The notes beneath the pieces were generated by a model. That model was given only the letters and a program-made list of their open reading frames with translations, had not been told where the DNA came from and did no database searches. The position numbers were made by a program, and so were the translations under genes. A stretch of DNA of 64,000 bases from an uncultured Tateyamaria sp. (GTDB lineage: Bacteria > Pseudomonadota > Alphaproteobacteria > Rhodobacterales > Rhodobacteraceae): NCBI GenBank assembly GCA_947501275.1, contig CANMVD010000006.1, positions 1 to 64,000 on the forward strand, in the 5' to 3' direction. Positions 25,135 through 33,065 of this stretch are shown here, one piece after another (position 1 is the first letter of the stretch; the number at the start of each line of letters is the position of its first letter).

Positions 25135-26130
25135 ATGAAAGCCGTCCTTTTCACGGGTAAGAACAAGGTATCCTATACCGATTTGCCAAATCCCAAACCC
25201 GGCCCGGACGAGGTTGTTGTTGAGGTCAAGGCGAGTGGGATCTGTCACACCGATTACGAGGTTCTCAAGGACAATTACGGCACCGGAGCGTTTCCGGTTG
25301 TTCCGGGGCACGAATACGCTGGTGTGATTGTTGACGTGGGATCAAACGTGCGCACACTCAAAACGGGAGAGCGTGTGGCCGTTGATCCCAACTTCGAATG
25401 CGGCACTTGCCGCGCCTGCGCACGGGGATGGGCGCATCTGTGCGAAAACCTTGGCGCATACGGCGTTACGCAGCATGGCGGTTTTGCTGAATTCAGTGTC
25501 GTGAACGCAAGCGCGGTTCACCCGATTGGCCAGATGTCGTTCACGCGGGCAGCATTGGCTGAGCCAATGGGCTGCGTGTTGAATGGTGTGGACGCTGTTT
25601 TCGAGACATGGATGGAGGAAGCACTGATATTTGGTGCAGGGCCTATGGGTTTGCTAATGGGATTAGCGCTGAAAACCCAACGCGTGTCACGTATCGCCTT
25701 TTGCGACATCGCCGACAGCCGTTTGGACCTTGCTGAAAGTTTCGGCTTTGAGGCCGTTGCCGGTGGTTCTGATGCGTTGCGCAGCTGGCACCACCGCGCC
25801 GACCTTGCGGTCGAAGCCACGGGGGTGCCGCAGGTTGCAGCAGGGTTGACGGGTTACATGGCCAATGGCGGCAAGGGGCTGTTCTTTGGTGTTTGCCCGT
25901 CTGATGCACACATCAATATCGCCCCGTTCGAGGTCTTCCGGCGGCAACTCACATTGGCAGGTTCTCATTCGTTGAACCATAATGTGCCAAGGGCGTTGCA
26001 GGTGATTTCTGAACTCGGCGACGTGGCAGACCGCGTCGTGTCACACCGGGTGTCGCTGTCTGAGATATCGACCTTTCTCAGTGCCGCGCCACCGGAAGGC
26101 AGCCTGAAGGTCCAGTGGTCCGCAGAGTAG
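25135..26130 (+). CDS. Zinc-dependent medium-chain polyol dehydrogenase, possibly D-altritol 5-dehydrogenase
   Basis: This 331-residue MDR enzyme has the catalytic zinc site C37 and H59-E60 and the four-Cys structural zinc lobe (C89, C92, C95, C103), then a Rossmann domain with FGAGPMGLLMGLAL. It ends the polyol operon after mtlK. In the Agrobacterium altritol pathway a dehydrogenase of this Pfam family (PF00107) makes D-tagatose, which then feeds a tagatose kinase and PF08013 epimerase, both present here. That is the main reason for the suggestion. Sorbitol, arabitol or threonine-type activity cannot be excluded. Confidence 0.8.
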   Translation: MKAVLFTGKNKVSYTDLPNPKPGPDEVVVEVKASGICHTDYEVLKDNYGTGAFPVVPGHEYAGVIVDVGSNVRTLKTGERVAVDPNFECGTCRACARGWAHLCENLGAYGVTQHGGFAEFSVVNASAVHPIGQMSFTRAALAEPMGCVLNGVDAVFETWMEEALIFGAGPMGLLMGLALKTQRVSRIAFCDIADSRLDLAESFGFEAVAGGSDALRSWHHRADLAVEATGVPQVAAGLTGYMANGGKGLFFGVCPSDAHINIAPFEVFRRQLTLAGSHSLNHNVPRALQVISELGDVADRVVSHRVSLSEISTFLSAAPPEGSLKVQWSAE

Positions 26131-26314
26131 CCAGATACGACTCGTGCTTGCTGGGCAAAGGTCTTGAGATGCTCCTTGATTAGCCCTCAAATCCGATCGC
26201 AAACCGCTCTTTCAGCGGAGCGTGGTTTCATCAGAAACGGGTGCTGCGCGCGCTTTGCTTCACGGACCTTCCAAGTGGTGAGGCGAACAATTCGCGCGTG
26301 TGACACACATCCCG

Positions 26315-26929
26315 TTAGGCATCAGCTTGGGGGACGTTGAATGCCTTGCGCGCTGCCGTGGCAGTTTCGCGCATGGCACAGCCTTCGCTGTGATCATTGA
26401 TCAGTCCCATGGCTTGCATAAATGCAAACACGGTGGTCGGACCCAAGAATTTCCACCCGCGGCGCTTCAACTCTCTCGCCAGAAACGTCGAGCTTTCGCT
26501 TGTGGATTGGGTTTGCGGCCTGCCCAGATCTTTCGGGTCCGGCTCAAATCCCCAGAAAAAGGCCGCAAGCGATCCTTCGGATTCGACCATCTCGACCGCG
26601 CGGGCAGCATTGTTGATGACGGCAGTAATCTTTCCTTTGTGGCGCACGATACTTTCGTCTTTCAATAAACGCGCCACGTCGTCAGCACCATAAAGCGCAA
26701 CCTTGTGAAAATCGAACCCGTCAAACGCAGCGCGGAACCCGTCCCGCTTGTTCAGGATGGTGCGCCAGCTCAGCCCAGACTGAAAGCTCTCAAGACAGAG
26801 TTTTTCGAAGAGGCGAACGTCATCGGATACGGGAAACCCCCATTCACGGTCATGGTAGTCCAAAAATTCCGGCGCCGCCGCGCTCCAGTTGCAGCGGGTT
26901 TTACCATCCGGGCCGACAAAGTCATTCAT
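26315..26929 (-). CDS. tag: DNA-3-methyladenine glycosylase I
   Basis: This 204-residue protein of the Tag family removes 3-methyladenine from alkylated DNA. The zinc-snap ligands are visible as Cys13, His26, His180 and Cys184 (CNW..., YHDREWGFP, NDHSEGCAMR). The active-site region FEKLCLESFQSGLSWRTILNKR and the DFHKVALYG segment are also conserved. It overlaps yciI by 4 bp at the end of a four-gene operon headed by an old yellow enzyme, an unusual setting for a DNA repair gene. Confidence 0.95.
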   Translation of the reverse strand: MNDFVGPDGKTRCNWSAAAPEFLDYHDREWGFPVSDDVRLFEKLCLESFQSGLSWRTILNKRDGFRAAFDGFDFHKVALYGADDVARLLKDESIVRHKGKITAVINNAARAVEMVESEGSLAAFFWGFEPDPKDLGRPQTQSTSESSTFLARELKRRGWKFLGPTTVFAFMQAMGLINDHSEGCAMRETATAARKAFNVPQADA

Positions 26930-27222
26930 GCGGCTGCGTCTTTCAAGAAAGACAAGCGCGGATCGGTGCGTCCAGGCGCAATTTCCTGGATCTCGGGCAC
27001 AGCGATCCCTTCTTTGACAAACGGATCATCGGCCACGCGTTGCTCCAGCGCGGCACGGTCAGTCTGAATTGCGAGGATCGCTCCTCCGCCTTGGGGTTTC
27101 AGGCTGCCAACCAGCAAAAATGCTCCATCGTCAAAGCCACGCGCGATCCAGTCGTTGTGCGCAGCCATGAAATCGGGTGCCTTGGATTTCTGATCCGTCA
27201 GAGTCAGGGTGATGATATACAT
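26926..27222 (-). CDS. YciI family protein
   Basis: This 98-residue protein has the ferredoxin-like YCII fold: MYIITLTLTDQKS at the start, AHNDWIARGFDDGAFLLVGSLKPQGGGAILAI with the conserved His-Asp pair, and the DPFVKEGIA segment. The family is mostly of unknown function, and some members are dehalogenase or muconolactone-like. It lies 12 bp after the TetR gene and overlaps tag by 4 bp. Confidence 0.85.
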   Translation of the reverse strand: MYIITLTLTDQKSKAPDFMAAHNDWIARGFDDGAFLLVGSLKPQGGGAILAIQTDRAALEQRVADDPFVKEGIAVPEIQEIAPGRTDPRLSFLKDAAA

Positions 27223-27234
27223 ACTTGATCCTAC

Positions 27235-27828
27235 CTATGTGTCTTGTTGTGTCTGATCCTGCTGGTCGGCCACGGCATCAAGCCATGCCAGCATCTGTGC
27301 GACTTCCGTTTCCAGAAACGGCTCGTCCGGGTAAGCGTTGGCCAGCGTCGCTGCACCTTGGCTGCGGGCCAGAATGTGCATTGCAAGGGCGTCCGCGTCC
27401 CTGTGCCGCCCCATCTCTTCAAAGCGACGGCGCAGCCATACCCTAAACAGATCGAACAGGCCGCGCGCTGCCGGTCTGCCGGGGTGATTCAGCTTGGCCA
27501 ATTCCGAGAACAACGTACCAACCGGACAGCCGGATGATCGAATCTTCTTGTTGTTCATTTCCAGAATGCGGATGAAACTTGCGACACTTTGTTTGGGCGT
27601 TTGGTCCCCGTCGATCCATCTTCCCAACATCTCATCTCGGTCCTTGATGCGCCGTGCGATCACTGCATCAAGGATCTCGTCCTTCGTCTTGAAATGATAG
27701 TAGAAATTGCCGCGCGAAATGCCCACCATCTCGGCAACATCCGCAAATGAGGTCACTTCAAACCCGCGTTCATAAAACAACTGGTCTGCTGAAGAGACAA
27801 TCTTTTCTCGGGTAGCGGATGCCGCCAT
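27235..27828 (-). CDS. TetR-family regulator
   Basis: This 197-residue protein has the N-terminal HTH TSFADVAEMVGISRGNFYYHFKTKDEILDAVI, followed by an all-helical ligand domain of the TetR_C type containing a Cys (SSGCPVGTLFSEL), a possible electrophile sensor as in NemR-like repressors. It lies 27 bp downstream of the old yellow enzyme gene on the same strand. Two related palindromes stand before that gene, so autoregulation of the whole operon is the likely arrangement. Confidence 0.9.
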   Translation of the reverse strand: MAASATREKIVSSADQLFYERGFEVTSFADVAEMVGISRGNFYYHFKTKDEILDAVIARRIKDRDEMLGRWIDGDQTPKQSVASFIRILEMNNKKIRSSGCPVGTLFSELAKLNHPGRPAARGLFDLFRVWLRRRFEEMGRHRDADALAMHILARSQGAATLANAYPDEPFLETEVAQMLAWLDAVADQQDQTQQDT

Positions 27829-27855
27829 GTTTTGATCCTTGTTAAGTGCGAGGTC

Positions 27856-28965
27856 TCAGGCGACTGATTTCAGAGTGCTATGCGCAAAGGGGTAGTCGTT
27901 GTATCCCATGTCCCCGCCAAAATAGAACGTCGATTTGTCGACAGTGTTCAGTGGGAGATCTTCGCGGTATCGCCGAACAAGGTCTGGGTTGGCAAGAAAC
28001 GGCGCACCAAACGCCACCAAATCAGCATGACCCGACTGGATTGCAATGGTGGCCTGGCTTTTGCCATAGCCGTTGTTGGCAATGTACGTGCCGGGAAAGT
28101 GACTGCGCAACTGGGCGTAGTCCACGTCTTTCGCTGACCCTGCGATATGGCCCATGATCCCCATGCTGGCTTCGGTGACGTGCAGATATGCCAATCCGTA
28201 ATCTGCAATGCTGCGTACAATCGCCTCGAAATGGTGTTGCGGGTCGGAGTCGCTGATACCGTTGAACGTGTTTTCCGGTGATAATTTCACCCCAACGCGA
28301 TCTGCCGGGAATACGGTTGTCACTGCTTCAATGACCTCCAACAGGAACCGTGTCCGGTTTTCAATGGAACCACCATAGCCATCTGTCCGCTGGTTTGTTC
28401 CATCACGCAGGAACTGGTCAATCAGATAGCCGTTTGCACCGTGCACCTCGACACCATCAAACCCTGCATCCCGGGCGTTTTGCGCAGCCAAGCGAAATTG
28501 GTCAACGACACCTGCAATCTCTGATGTCTCCAAGGCGCGCGGCGTTTCAAAGTCTTGATAGCCAGTGGCAGTAAATGCATGTCCCGCTGGCTTCAGGGCA
28601 GATGGAGCGACTGGCAAAGCACCGTCAGGTTGGTGAGACGGGTGTGAAATGCGCCCGCAGTGTTGCAGCTGTGCAAACATGCGCCCGCCTTGCGAGCGGA
28701 CGGCATTCAGGACGCGCATCCATCCGGCCGTTTGCTGCGGCGTAAACAGACCAGGCGTGTTCGGATAGCCGACGCCCTGCTGCGATATCGGCGCGGATTC
28801 GGAAATGATGAGGCCCGCCGTCGCCCGATCTGCATAATGCTGCGCCATCGCGCTGCTCGGGACGCCGCCGTCCACCGCCCTGCTGCGAGACATGGGAGCC
28901 ATCACCATTCGGTTTGGGAGGTGCAGGTTTCCGGAAGTAATCGGGGAAAAGAGGTCATAAGTCAT
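27856..28965 (-). CDS. Old yellow enzyme family alkene reductase (NemA-like)
   Basis: This 369-residue FMN enzyme has the OYE pattern: PNRMVMAPMSRSRA at the N-terminus, FAQLQHCGRISHP, the substrate-binding pair H175-x2-N178 in VEVHGANGYLIDQFLRDGTN, and YGGSIENRTRFLLE. Such enzymes reduce activated alkenes, N-ethylmaleimide or nitrate esters with NAD(P)H in the cytoplasm. It is the first gene of an operon with tetR, yciI and tag. The upstream region carries two TetR-type operators. Confidence 0.92.
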   Translation of the reverse strand: MTYDLFSPITSGNLHLPNRMVMAPMSRSRAVDGGVPSSAMAQHYADRATAGLIISESAPISQQGVGYPNTPGLFTPQQTAGWMRVLNAVRSQGGRMFAQLQHCGRISHPSHQPDGALPVAPSALKPAGHAFTATGYQDFETPRALETSEIAGVVDQFRLAAQNARDAGFDGVEVHGANGYLIDQFLRDGTNQRTDGYGGSIENRTRFLLEVIEAVTTVFPADRVGVKLSPENTFNGISDSDPQHHFEAIVRSIADYGLAYLHVTEASMGIMGHIAGSAKDVDYAQLRSHFPGTYIANNGYGKSQATIAIQSGHADLVAFGAPFLANPDLVRRYREDLPLNTVDKSTFYFGGDMGYNDYPFAHSTLKSVA

Positions 28966-28987
28966 CAGAGTGTCCGTGAGTGATTCT

Positions 28988-29028
28988 AGGTCATTTGTCC
29001 TAATTTTGGTGTTTGGGACATTTGTCCT
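28988..29028 (-). promoter_or_regulatory. Two operators before the old yellow enzyme operon
   Basis: AGGTCATTTGTCCT (28988-29001) and GGGACATTTGTCCT (29015-29028) are two copies of a GGACA-N2-TGTCC palindrome with 27-bp spacing, each followed by AA. They lie 23-63 bp upstream of the start codon and are the natural target of the TetR protein encoded second in the operon. Confidence 0.75.
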
Positions 29029-29144
29029 AATCTGTCAATCGTGATCTTTGGATTTACGACCGAAGACGCAATCGATCTCCGGTGATCCCGGTCGACCACG
29101 GTGACACTTGAAACGTGGGGAGTTTCCGGAGGGCCGGCAAACGC

Positions 29145-29639
29145 CTAGCCCAGCTTGGGGTCCAATGCCGCAACAGCCTTGTCCAGCAGACGCGCCAAAT
29201 CCGCGCGATCCTTCTGGCCAAGCCCGTCGACAAGGCGCTTTTGCACCTCAACATGCTCAGTGACAGCAGCGTCGATTTTCTGTTGTCCCCGTGCTGTCAG
29301 TTGCACTCTGACACTGCGTTTGTCATCCGGATTGGCAACACGCGCCACCAGACCCTCTTTGACAAGTTGGTCAATTCTGTTGGTCATCGTGCCAGACGTG
29401 ACCATCATGGTCGCAAGCAACTCGTTTGGCGACAGTGCGTGTGGAGGGCCAGCCCTGAGCAACGTGGCAAGGACGTCAAAACTGGCGTGGTTCAACCCGT
29501 GTTTGCTGAACGTCTTTCCCATCTCATCGCCAAACAGCTTGGACAGGCGCACCGTTCGCCCAATCAACCCCATCGGTTCTGTATCAAGGTCTGGCCGCTG
29601 CTTGGCCCATTGAGCACGGATGTCTTCGATATCGAACAT
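29145..29639 (-). CDS. MarR-family regulator
   Basis: From the ATG at 29639 the protein has 164 residues. It has the winged helix region SPNELLATMMVTSGTMTNRIDQLVKEGLVARVANPDDKRSVRVQLT, with the conserved Asp-Arg pair in the wing. The longer frame to 29762 would run through the operators into the divergent gene and is rejected. It is divergent from the EamA exporter, with two 18-bp palindromes between, and probably represses both genes. Confidence 0.93.
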   Translation of the reverse strand: MFDIEDIRAQWAKQRPDLDTEPMGLIGRTVRLSKLFGDEMGKTFSKHGLNHASFDVLATLLRAGPPHALSPNELLATMMVTSGTMTNRIDQLVKEGLVARVANPDDKRSVRVQLTARGQQKIDAAVTEHVEVQKRLVDGLGQKDRADLARLLDKAVAALDPKLG

Positions 29640-29661
29640 CTGGGAAGTATCACTGACAAAA

Positions 29662-29705
29662 TATCTTGACGTCAAGATAATTTCCCTTATCTCGACGTCA
29701 AGATA
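29662..29705. promoter_or_regulatory. Tandem MarR operators between marR and eamA
   Basis: TATCTTGACGTCAAGATA (29662-29679) is a perfect 18-bp palindrome, and TATCTCGACGTCAAGATA (29688-29705) differs by one base. Centres are 26 bp apart. The right-hand site ends 14 bp before the exporter start, so bound repressor would block both the divergent promoters and ribosome access. Confidence 0.88.
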
Positions 29706-29719
29706 AATCGGAGTATCCC

Positions 29720-30574
29720 ATGTCCCGCCCTGCTGACCTCGCCGTAACCGCGACTGCGCCACTCATCTGGGGAAGCAGCTATATCGTGGCCACTCAGTTC
29801 CTCTCCAACCTTGATCCGCTTACGGTTTCGGTGCTGCGTGCCCTGCCAGCTGGCCTCATCCTCATCTGCATTGTGCGTCAGCTGCCCCAAGGCCATTGGG
29901 TCTGGAAAATGTTTGTGTTGGGTGCTCTTAACTTTTCCCTGTTCTGGACCTTGCTGTTTTACGCAGCCTACCGTTTGCCCGGTGGAGTCGCCGCTGTCAT
30001 GGGGGCGTTGCAGCCATTTGTGGTGATCTTCGCCACGCGCGCCTTGCTGGGATCGCCCATCAAGATCATGTCCCTCTGGGCTGTTGCAGCAGGCGTTCTT
30101 GGCGTTGCGTTGCTCGTTCTCACCCCGCAAGCCAAGCTGGATATGTGGGGTGTATTGGCCGGGGTATGCGGGTCTGCTTCGATGGCACTTGGCACGGTGC
30201 TTAGTCGCAAATGGCAGCCACCGGTTCCGGCCCTGACCTTTACGGGATGGCAATTGACAGCAGGCGGTCTGCTGCTGTTGCCATTCGCGCCATTTGCACC
30301 AACCGACTGGTCAACGATCAGCGGTACGAATGTTTTGGGCATGGCCTATCTCGGTCTGATCGGAGCCGCGTTGACCTATATCGTCTGGCTGCGTGGCATC
30401 CGTCTGATCCAACCGTCAGCAGTTTCCATACTTGGCTTGCTGAGCCCACTGAGCGCGACCGTTCTAGGCTGGGCAATCCTGAACGAGACCCTGACGGTGC
30501 CCCAAGTCCTTGGCCTTGGGATTGTGCTTGGCAGTGTCCTTTTCGGACAATACGCGCTGAGATCCGAAAAATGA
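29720..30574 (+). CDS. EamA/DMT-family exporter
   Basis: This 284-residue protein has ten predicted helices in two EamA repeats (ATAPLIWGSSYIVATQFL... and GSASMALGTVLSRKW...). Members export amino acids or other metabolites from the cytoplasm. The divergent MarR gene and its two operators suggest that export is induced by the molecule that binds MarR. Confidence 0.9.
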   Translation: MSRPADLAVTATAPLIWGSSYIVATQFLSNLDPLTVSVLRALPAGLILICIVRQLPQGHWVWKMFVLGALNFSLFWTLLFYAAYRLPGGVAAVMGALQPFVVIFATRALLGSPIKIMSLWAVAAGVLGVALLVLTPQAKLDMWGVLAGVCGSASMALGTVLSRKWQPPVPALTFTGWQLTAGGLLLLPFAPFAPTDWSTISGTNVLGMAYLGLIGAALTYIVWLRGIRLIQPSAVSILGLLSPLSATVLGWAILNETLTVPQVLGLGIVLGSVLFGQYALRSEK

Positions 30575-30749
30575 CGCCACGCCTGCGGGCGGAAACCTGG
30601 CTGCACCGCTTCTTCAAGTGAACGCTGGAGGGAGAACTCAAGACACACCTGCCTTTCAGAGTCACTGCTGTGCCCGCTTTCGAACGCATCCCCATCATGC
30701 CATTCAGCGCACCGCTCCAAGTCACCTTGAGGCCACATGTATTTAACCT

Positions 30750-30767
30750 ATTGATTAATTAACCGAT
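30750..30767 (+). promoter_or_regulatory. Putative ArsR operator
   Basis: ATTGATTAATTAACCGAT is an AT-rich imperfect palindrome (seven of nine pairs) 18 bp before the arsR-type start codon. It sits in an otherwise GC-rich region, as expected for an autoregulatory ArsR site. Confidence 0.5.
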
Positions 30768-30785
30768 GAGTTTATTAATGGGTGC

Positions 30786-31133
30786 ATGAGAGAAGATGAT
30801 CTACTGGACGCGGTCTTTTCCGCGCTGGCCCACCCGACGCGACGGGCGATCCTTGCGCGGCTGGCCAAGGGAAAAACAACTGTAAACGCGCTTGCCGAAC
30901 CTTTCGACATGTCGCTGCCCGCCGTATCCAAGCACATTCGTGTGCTTGAAAATGCCGGGCTGATCAGTCGGGAAAAAGATGCACAGTTTCGCCTTTGCTC
31001 ACTGAACACTGACCCGATTCAGGACATCGCTACCTGGACCGAACAATACCGCCACATATGGGACGCCCGTTTTGATGTGATGGGCCAATTGCTGAATGAC
31101 ATGAAGGAGACTGATGATGAACCAGGACAATAA
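30786..31133 (+). CDS. ArsR-family winged-helix regulator
   Basis: The protein has 115 residues with the DNA-binding region HPTRRAILARLAKGKTTVNALAEPFDMSLPAVSKHIRVLENAGLISREKD. No cysteine metal site is present in the recognition helix region, so it is of the SdpR/AHSA1-linked type rather than an arsenic sensor. Its stop lies inside the next gene (20-bp overlap), giving the common ArsR-AHSA1 pair. Confidence 0.92.
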   Translation: MREDDLLDAVFSALAHPTRRAILARLAKGKTTVNALAEPFDMSLPAVSKHIRVLENAGLISREKDAQFRLCSLNTDPIQDIATWTEQYRHIWDARFDVMGQLLNDMKETDDEPGQ

Positions 31134-31614
31134 GTGGGTCAGGATTGAACGCGACTTTGATTGCCCGATTGATCTTGTTTGGAGGATGTGGACCGATCCC
31201 GCGCTGTTCAAAAAGTGGTACGGGCCAAACGGAATGTCCGTGCCGACCGCTGAAATGGATGTCACCGTTGGCGGCACACGCAAGGTTTGTATGTCGATGC
31301 AAGCCCCCGAGCGTTCCATGGAGATGTGGTTTACCGGCGTCTACAAGGAGGTCAGAGCCCCCCACCGCCTCGTTTACACGGAAAGCATGTGCGACGCAGA
31401 CGGCACGCTGATTTCTCCGCAAACCATGGGGATGCCCGACAATTTCCCCGACATTACCGAAGTGATCGTGGAATTGACCCAAACCGGTGACACAACCCGC
31501 ATGGTAATGGTGCATATGGGCGTTGAGGCTGGCACGGCAGGTGCAGGCGGATGGAACCAGGCCTTCGACAAGCTCGCTGCTTTGGCCACGTCTTCGTCTC
31601 GCGTGGATCAATAG
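31114..31614 (+). CDS. SRPBCC/AHSA1 domain protein
   Basis: This 166-residue protein of the START-like SRPBCC fold (activator of Hsp90 ATPase homologue 1 family) contains IERDFDCPIDLVWRMWTDPALFKKWYGP and the C-terminal GWNQAFDKLAAL helix that lines the ligand pocket. The family binds hydrophobic small molecules; function here unknown. It overlaps the ArsR gene by 20 bp and is 1 bp from the next gene, so the three form one operon. Confidence 0.9.
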   Translation: MMNQDNKWVRIERDFDCPIDLVWRMWTDPALFKKWYGPNGMSVPTAEMDVTVGGTRKVCMSMQAPERSMEMWFTGVYKEVRAPHRLVYTESMCDADGTLISPQTMGMPDNFPDITEVIVELTQTGDTTRMVMVHMGVEAGTAGAGGWNQAFDKLAALATSSSRVDQ

Positions 31615-31615
31615 C

Positions 31616-32200
31616 ATGCGTGAACTACGAGTGCTGGCATTTGTAACGCTCGACGGCGTCATGCAATCCCCAAGTGCGCCCGAGGAAGACCCCTCGGGCG
31701 GATTTGCGCAAGGCGGGTGGGCCGCCCCCTATTGGGAAGGCGTGATGCCCCATGTCGAACGCATGGCAATGGCCCAGCCCTATGACATTCTGTTTGGCCG
31801 CAAGACCTACGACATCTTTGCAAGCCATTGGCCGAATGCCCCGAAGTCCAACGTGGCCGATCTGTTGAATTCCGCGCGCAAATATGTGGCAACACAGCGC
31901 GGGGACACATTGGATTGGCAAAATACGCAGGCGCTCCGGGGCGACGTAGCGGCGAACGTCCAAAGTCTCAAATCCGGGGAAGGCCCGCGCCTGCAAGTCC
32001 ACGGCAGTGCCAAGTTAATCCAGACTTTGCAGGCGGCCGACCTGATCGACGTGTTCCTTGTCTGGACTTTCCCAGTGGTGGTTGGAGAAGGCAAACGGCT
32101 GTTCGGGCCAGACGTGAAACCTCGCCACTATGCTTTGCACAGCGGCGAGACTTTGGACAACGGAGTGTCCTTTCAGGCATTGAAGCGGGCTGGTTCCTAA
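31616..32200 (+). CDS. Dihydrofolate reductase-like (RibD C-terminal domain) protein
   Basis: From the ATG at 31616 the protein has 194 residues. It has the YwjB/YyaP-type DHFR-fold pattern: VLAFVTLDGVMQSP at the start, DILFGRKTYDIFASHWP in the middle and LIDVFLVWTFPVVVGEGKRLFG near the end. It is a stand-alone reductase-fold protein, not folate DHFR. It starts 1 bp after the SRPBCC gene and ends in a 4-bp convergent overlap with the next gene. Confidence 0.88.
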   Translation: MRELRVLAFVTLDGVMQSPSAPEEDPSGGFAQGGWAAPYWEGVMPHVERMAMAQPYDILFGRKTYDIFASHWPNAPKSNVADLLNSARKYVATQRGDTLDWQNTQALRGDVAANVQSLKSGEGPRLQVHGSAKLIQTLQAADLIDVFLVWTFPVVVGEGKRLFGPDVKPRHYALHSGETLDNGVSFQALKRAGS

Positions 32201-32622
32201 GCCGGTACAGGAGTGTTGTTCCGCTCGCGCCCGTTGAAAATAAGCCCCAAGGCGACGGCGAAAAGACCAAACTGCAAACCGAGATACACGGTCTCCATCA
32301 CCACAAAACTGGCAGCGCCGGGCACGTTCTGTTTGGCGACAAGCGCAAGAACGTGACTTGTCCAGAAAAACAGGCCAAGGAGGCCTGCAAACAAAAACGC
32401 GCGGGCAAATCCTGCGCGTCCAAACCGGAACATTGGATAGATGGCGGCCAGAACCGCGCCTTGGACAATCATACTGGCAAGACCCACAACGATGTTTGGC
32501 TCTCCTTCAAAGTAGCCAAAAACCATGTAGCGATCCTTGAACAGCACCAGATGCCAGACAAGCGCCAAGGGAAAGACGATGGCCGGATAAATTGCAGCGG
32601 CGGCAACCTGTTGTCTGATCAT
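32197..32622 (-). CDS. Small membrane protein, four helices
   Basis: From the ATG at 32622 the protein has 141 residues (MIRQQVAAAAIYPAIVFPLALVWH...). Four hydrophobic segments are evident (about 7-25, 44-62, 72-92, 105-128), with a short basic C-terminus. I do not assign a family. It starts 4 bp after the VOC gene and is probably co-expressed with it. Confidence 0.75.
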   Translation of the reverse strand: MIRQQVAAAAIYPAIVFPLALVWHLVLFKDRYMVFGYFEGEPNIVVGLASMIVQGAVLAAIYPMFRFGRAGFARAFLFAGLLGLFFWTSHVLALVAKQNVPGAASFVVMETVYLGLQFGLFAVALGLIFNGRERNNTPVPA

Positions 32623-32626
32623 TGGC

Positions 32627-32977
32627 TCACATCCCTTCCGCACGTTTCCACAATGCCAAAGCGCTGCCACCCGGGTCGCGGATGAAACTCGCGTCACCCG
32701 CCGGGCCTTTGAAATCCTCAGCGATAACCGTCGCCCCTTGTGCGCGTGCCCGCATAACCGCAGCCGGTAGATCGTCGACTTCGACGTAAGGAACCCAGCC
32801 TTCAATACCTTCAAACACATCGCAGCTTGCCGCGAATGGCCGGTCTGCACCTTGCGCGGTCAAAAAGGTCATTGGGCCAATATCGTTTGGGTTCCAATCA
32901 AACATGCCCTGAAGGAATTGGGTCGTTTCGCTGCGTGTCTTGGTCATGTTGTCAAACCAGACAAAGGGGGATGTCAT
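32627..32977 (-). CDS. VOC (glyoxalase/bleomycin-resistance fold) protein
   Basis: This 116-residue protein has the paired beta-alpha-beta-beta-beta layout: PFVWFDNMTKTRSETTQFLQGMFDW, then GWVPYVEVDDLPAAVMRARAQGATVI and FIRDPGGSALALWK. Such proteins bind metals or small molecules and often act on electrophiles or antibiotics. It is divergent from an HxlR regulator whose probable operator lies between. Confidence 0.87.
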   Translation of the reverse strand: MTSPFVWFDNMTKTRSETTQFLQGMFDWNPNDIGPMTFLTAQGADRPFAASCDVFEGIEGWVPYVEVDDLPAAVMRARAQGATVIAEDFKGPAGDASFIRDPGGSALALWKRAEGM

Positions 32978-33023
32978 TGCGCTTCTCCACTTTCATTTTG
33001 CAAGTGGATTTGTACTAACTACA

Positions 33024-33038
33024 CTTGCATATTGCAAG
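33024..33038. promoter_or_regulatory. Putative HxlR operator
   Basis: CTTGCATATTGCAAG is a perfect 6-bp inverted repeat around TAT, between the divergent VOC and hxlR-type genes (46 and 27 bp from their starts). A further TTGCAAG half-site on the - side occurs at 32998-33004. Confidence 0.6.
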
Positions 33039-33065
33039 CGCCTTGTGATCCTTTATATCTGCGTC

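Noticed and set aside
26201-26228. Possible terminator after the polyol operon (AAACCGCTC with GAGCGTGGTTT)
   Set aside because: The stem needs a two-base bulge and has no T-tract, so it is not convincing.
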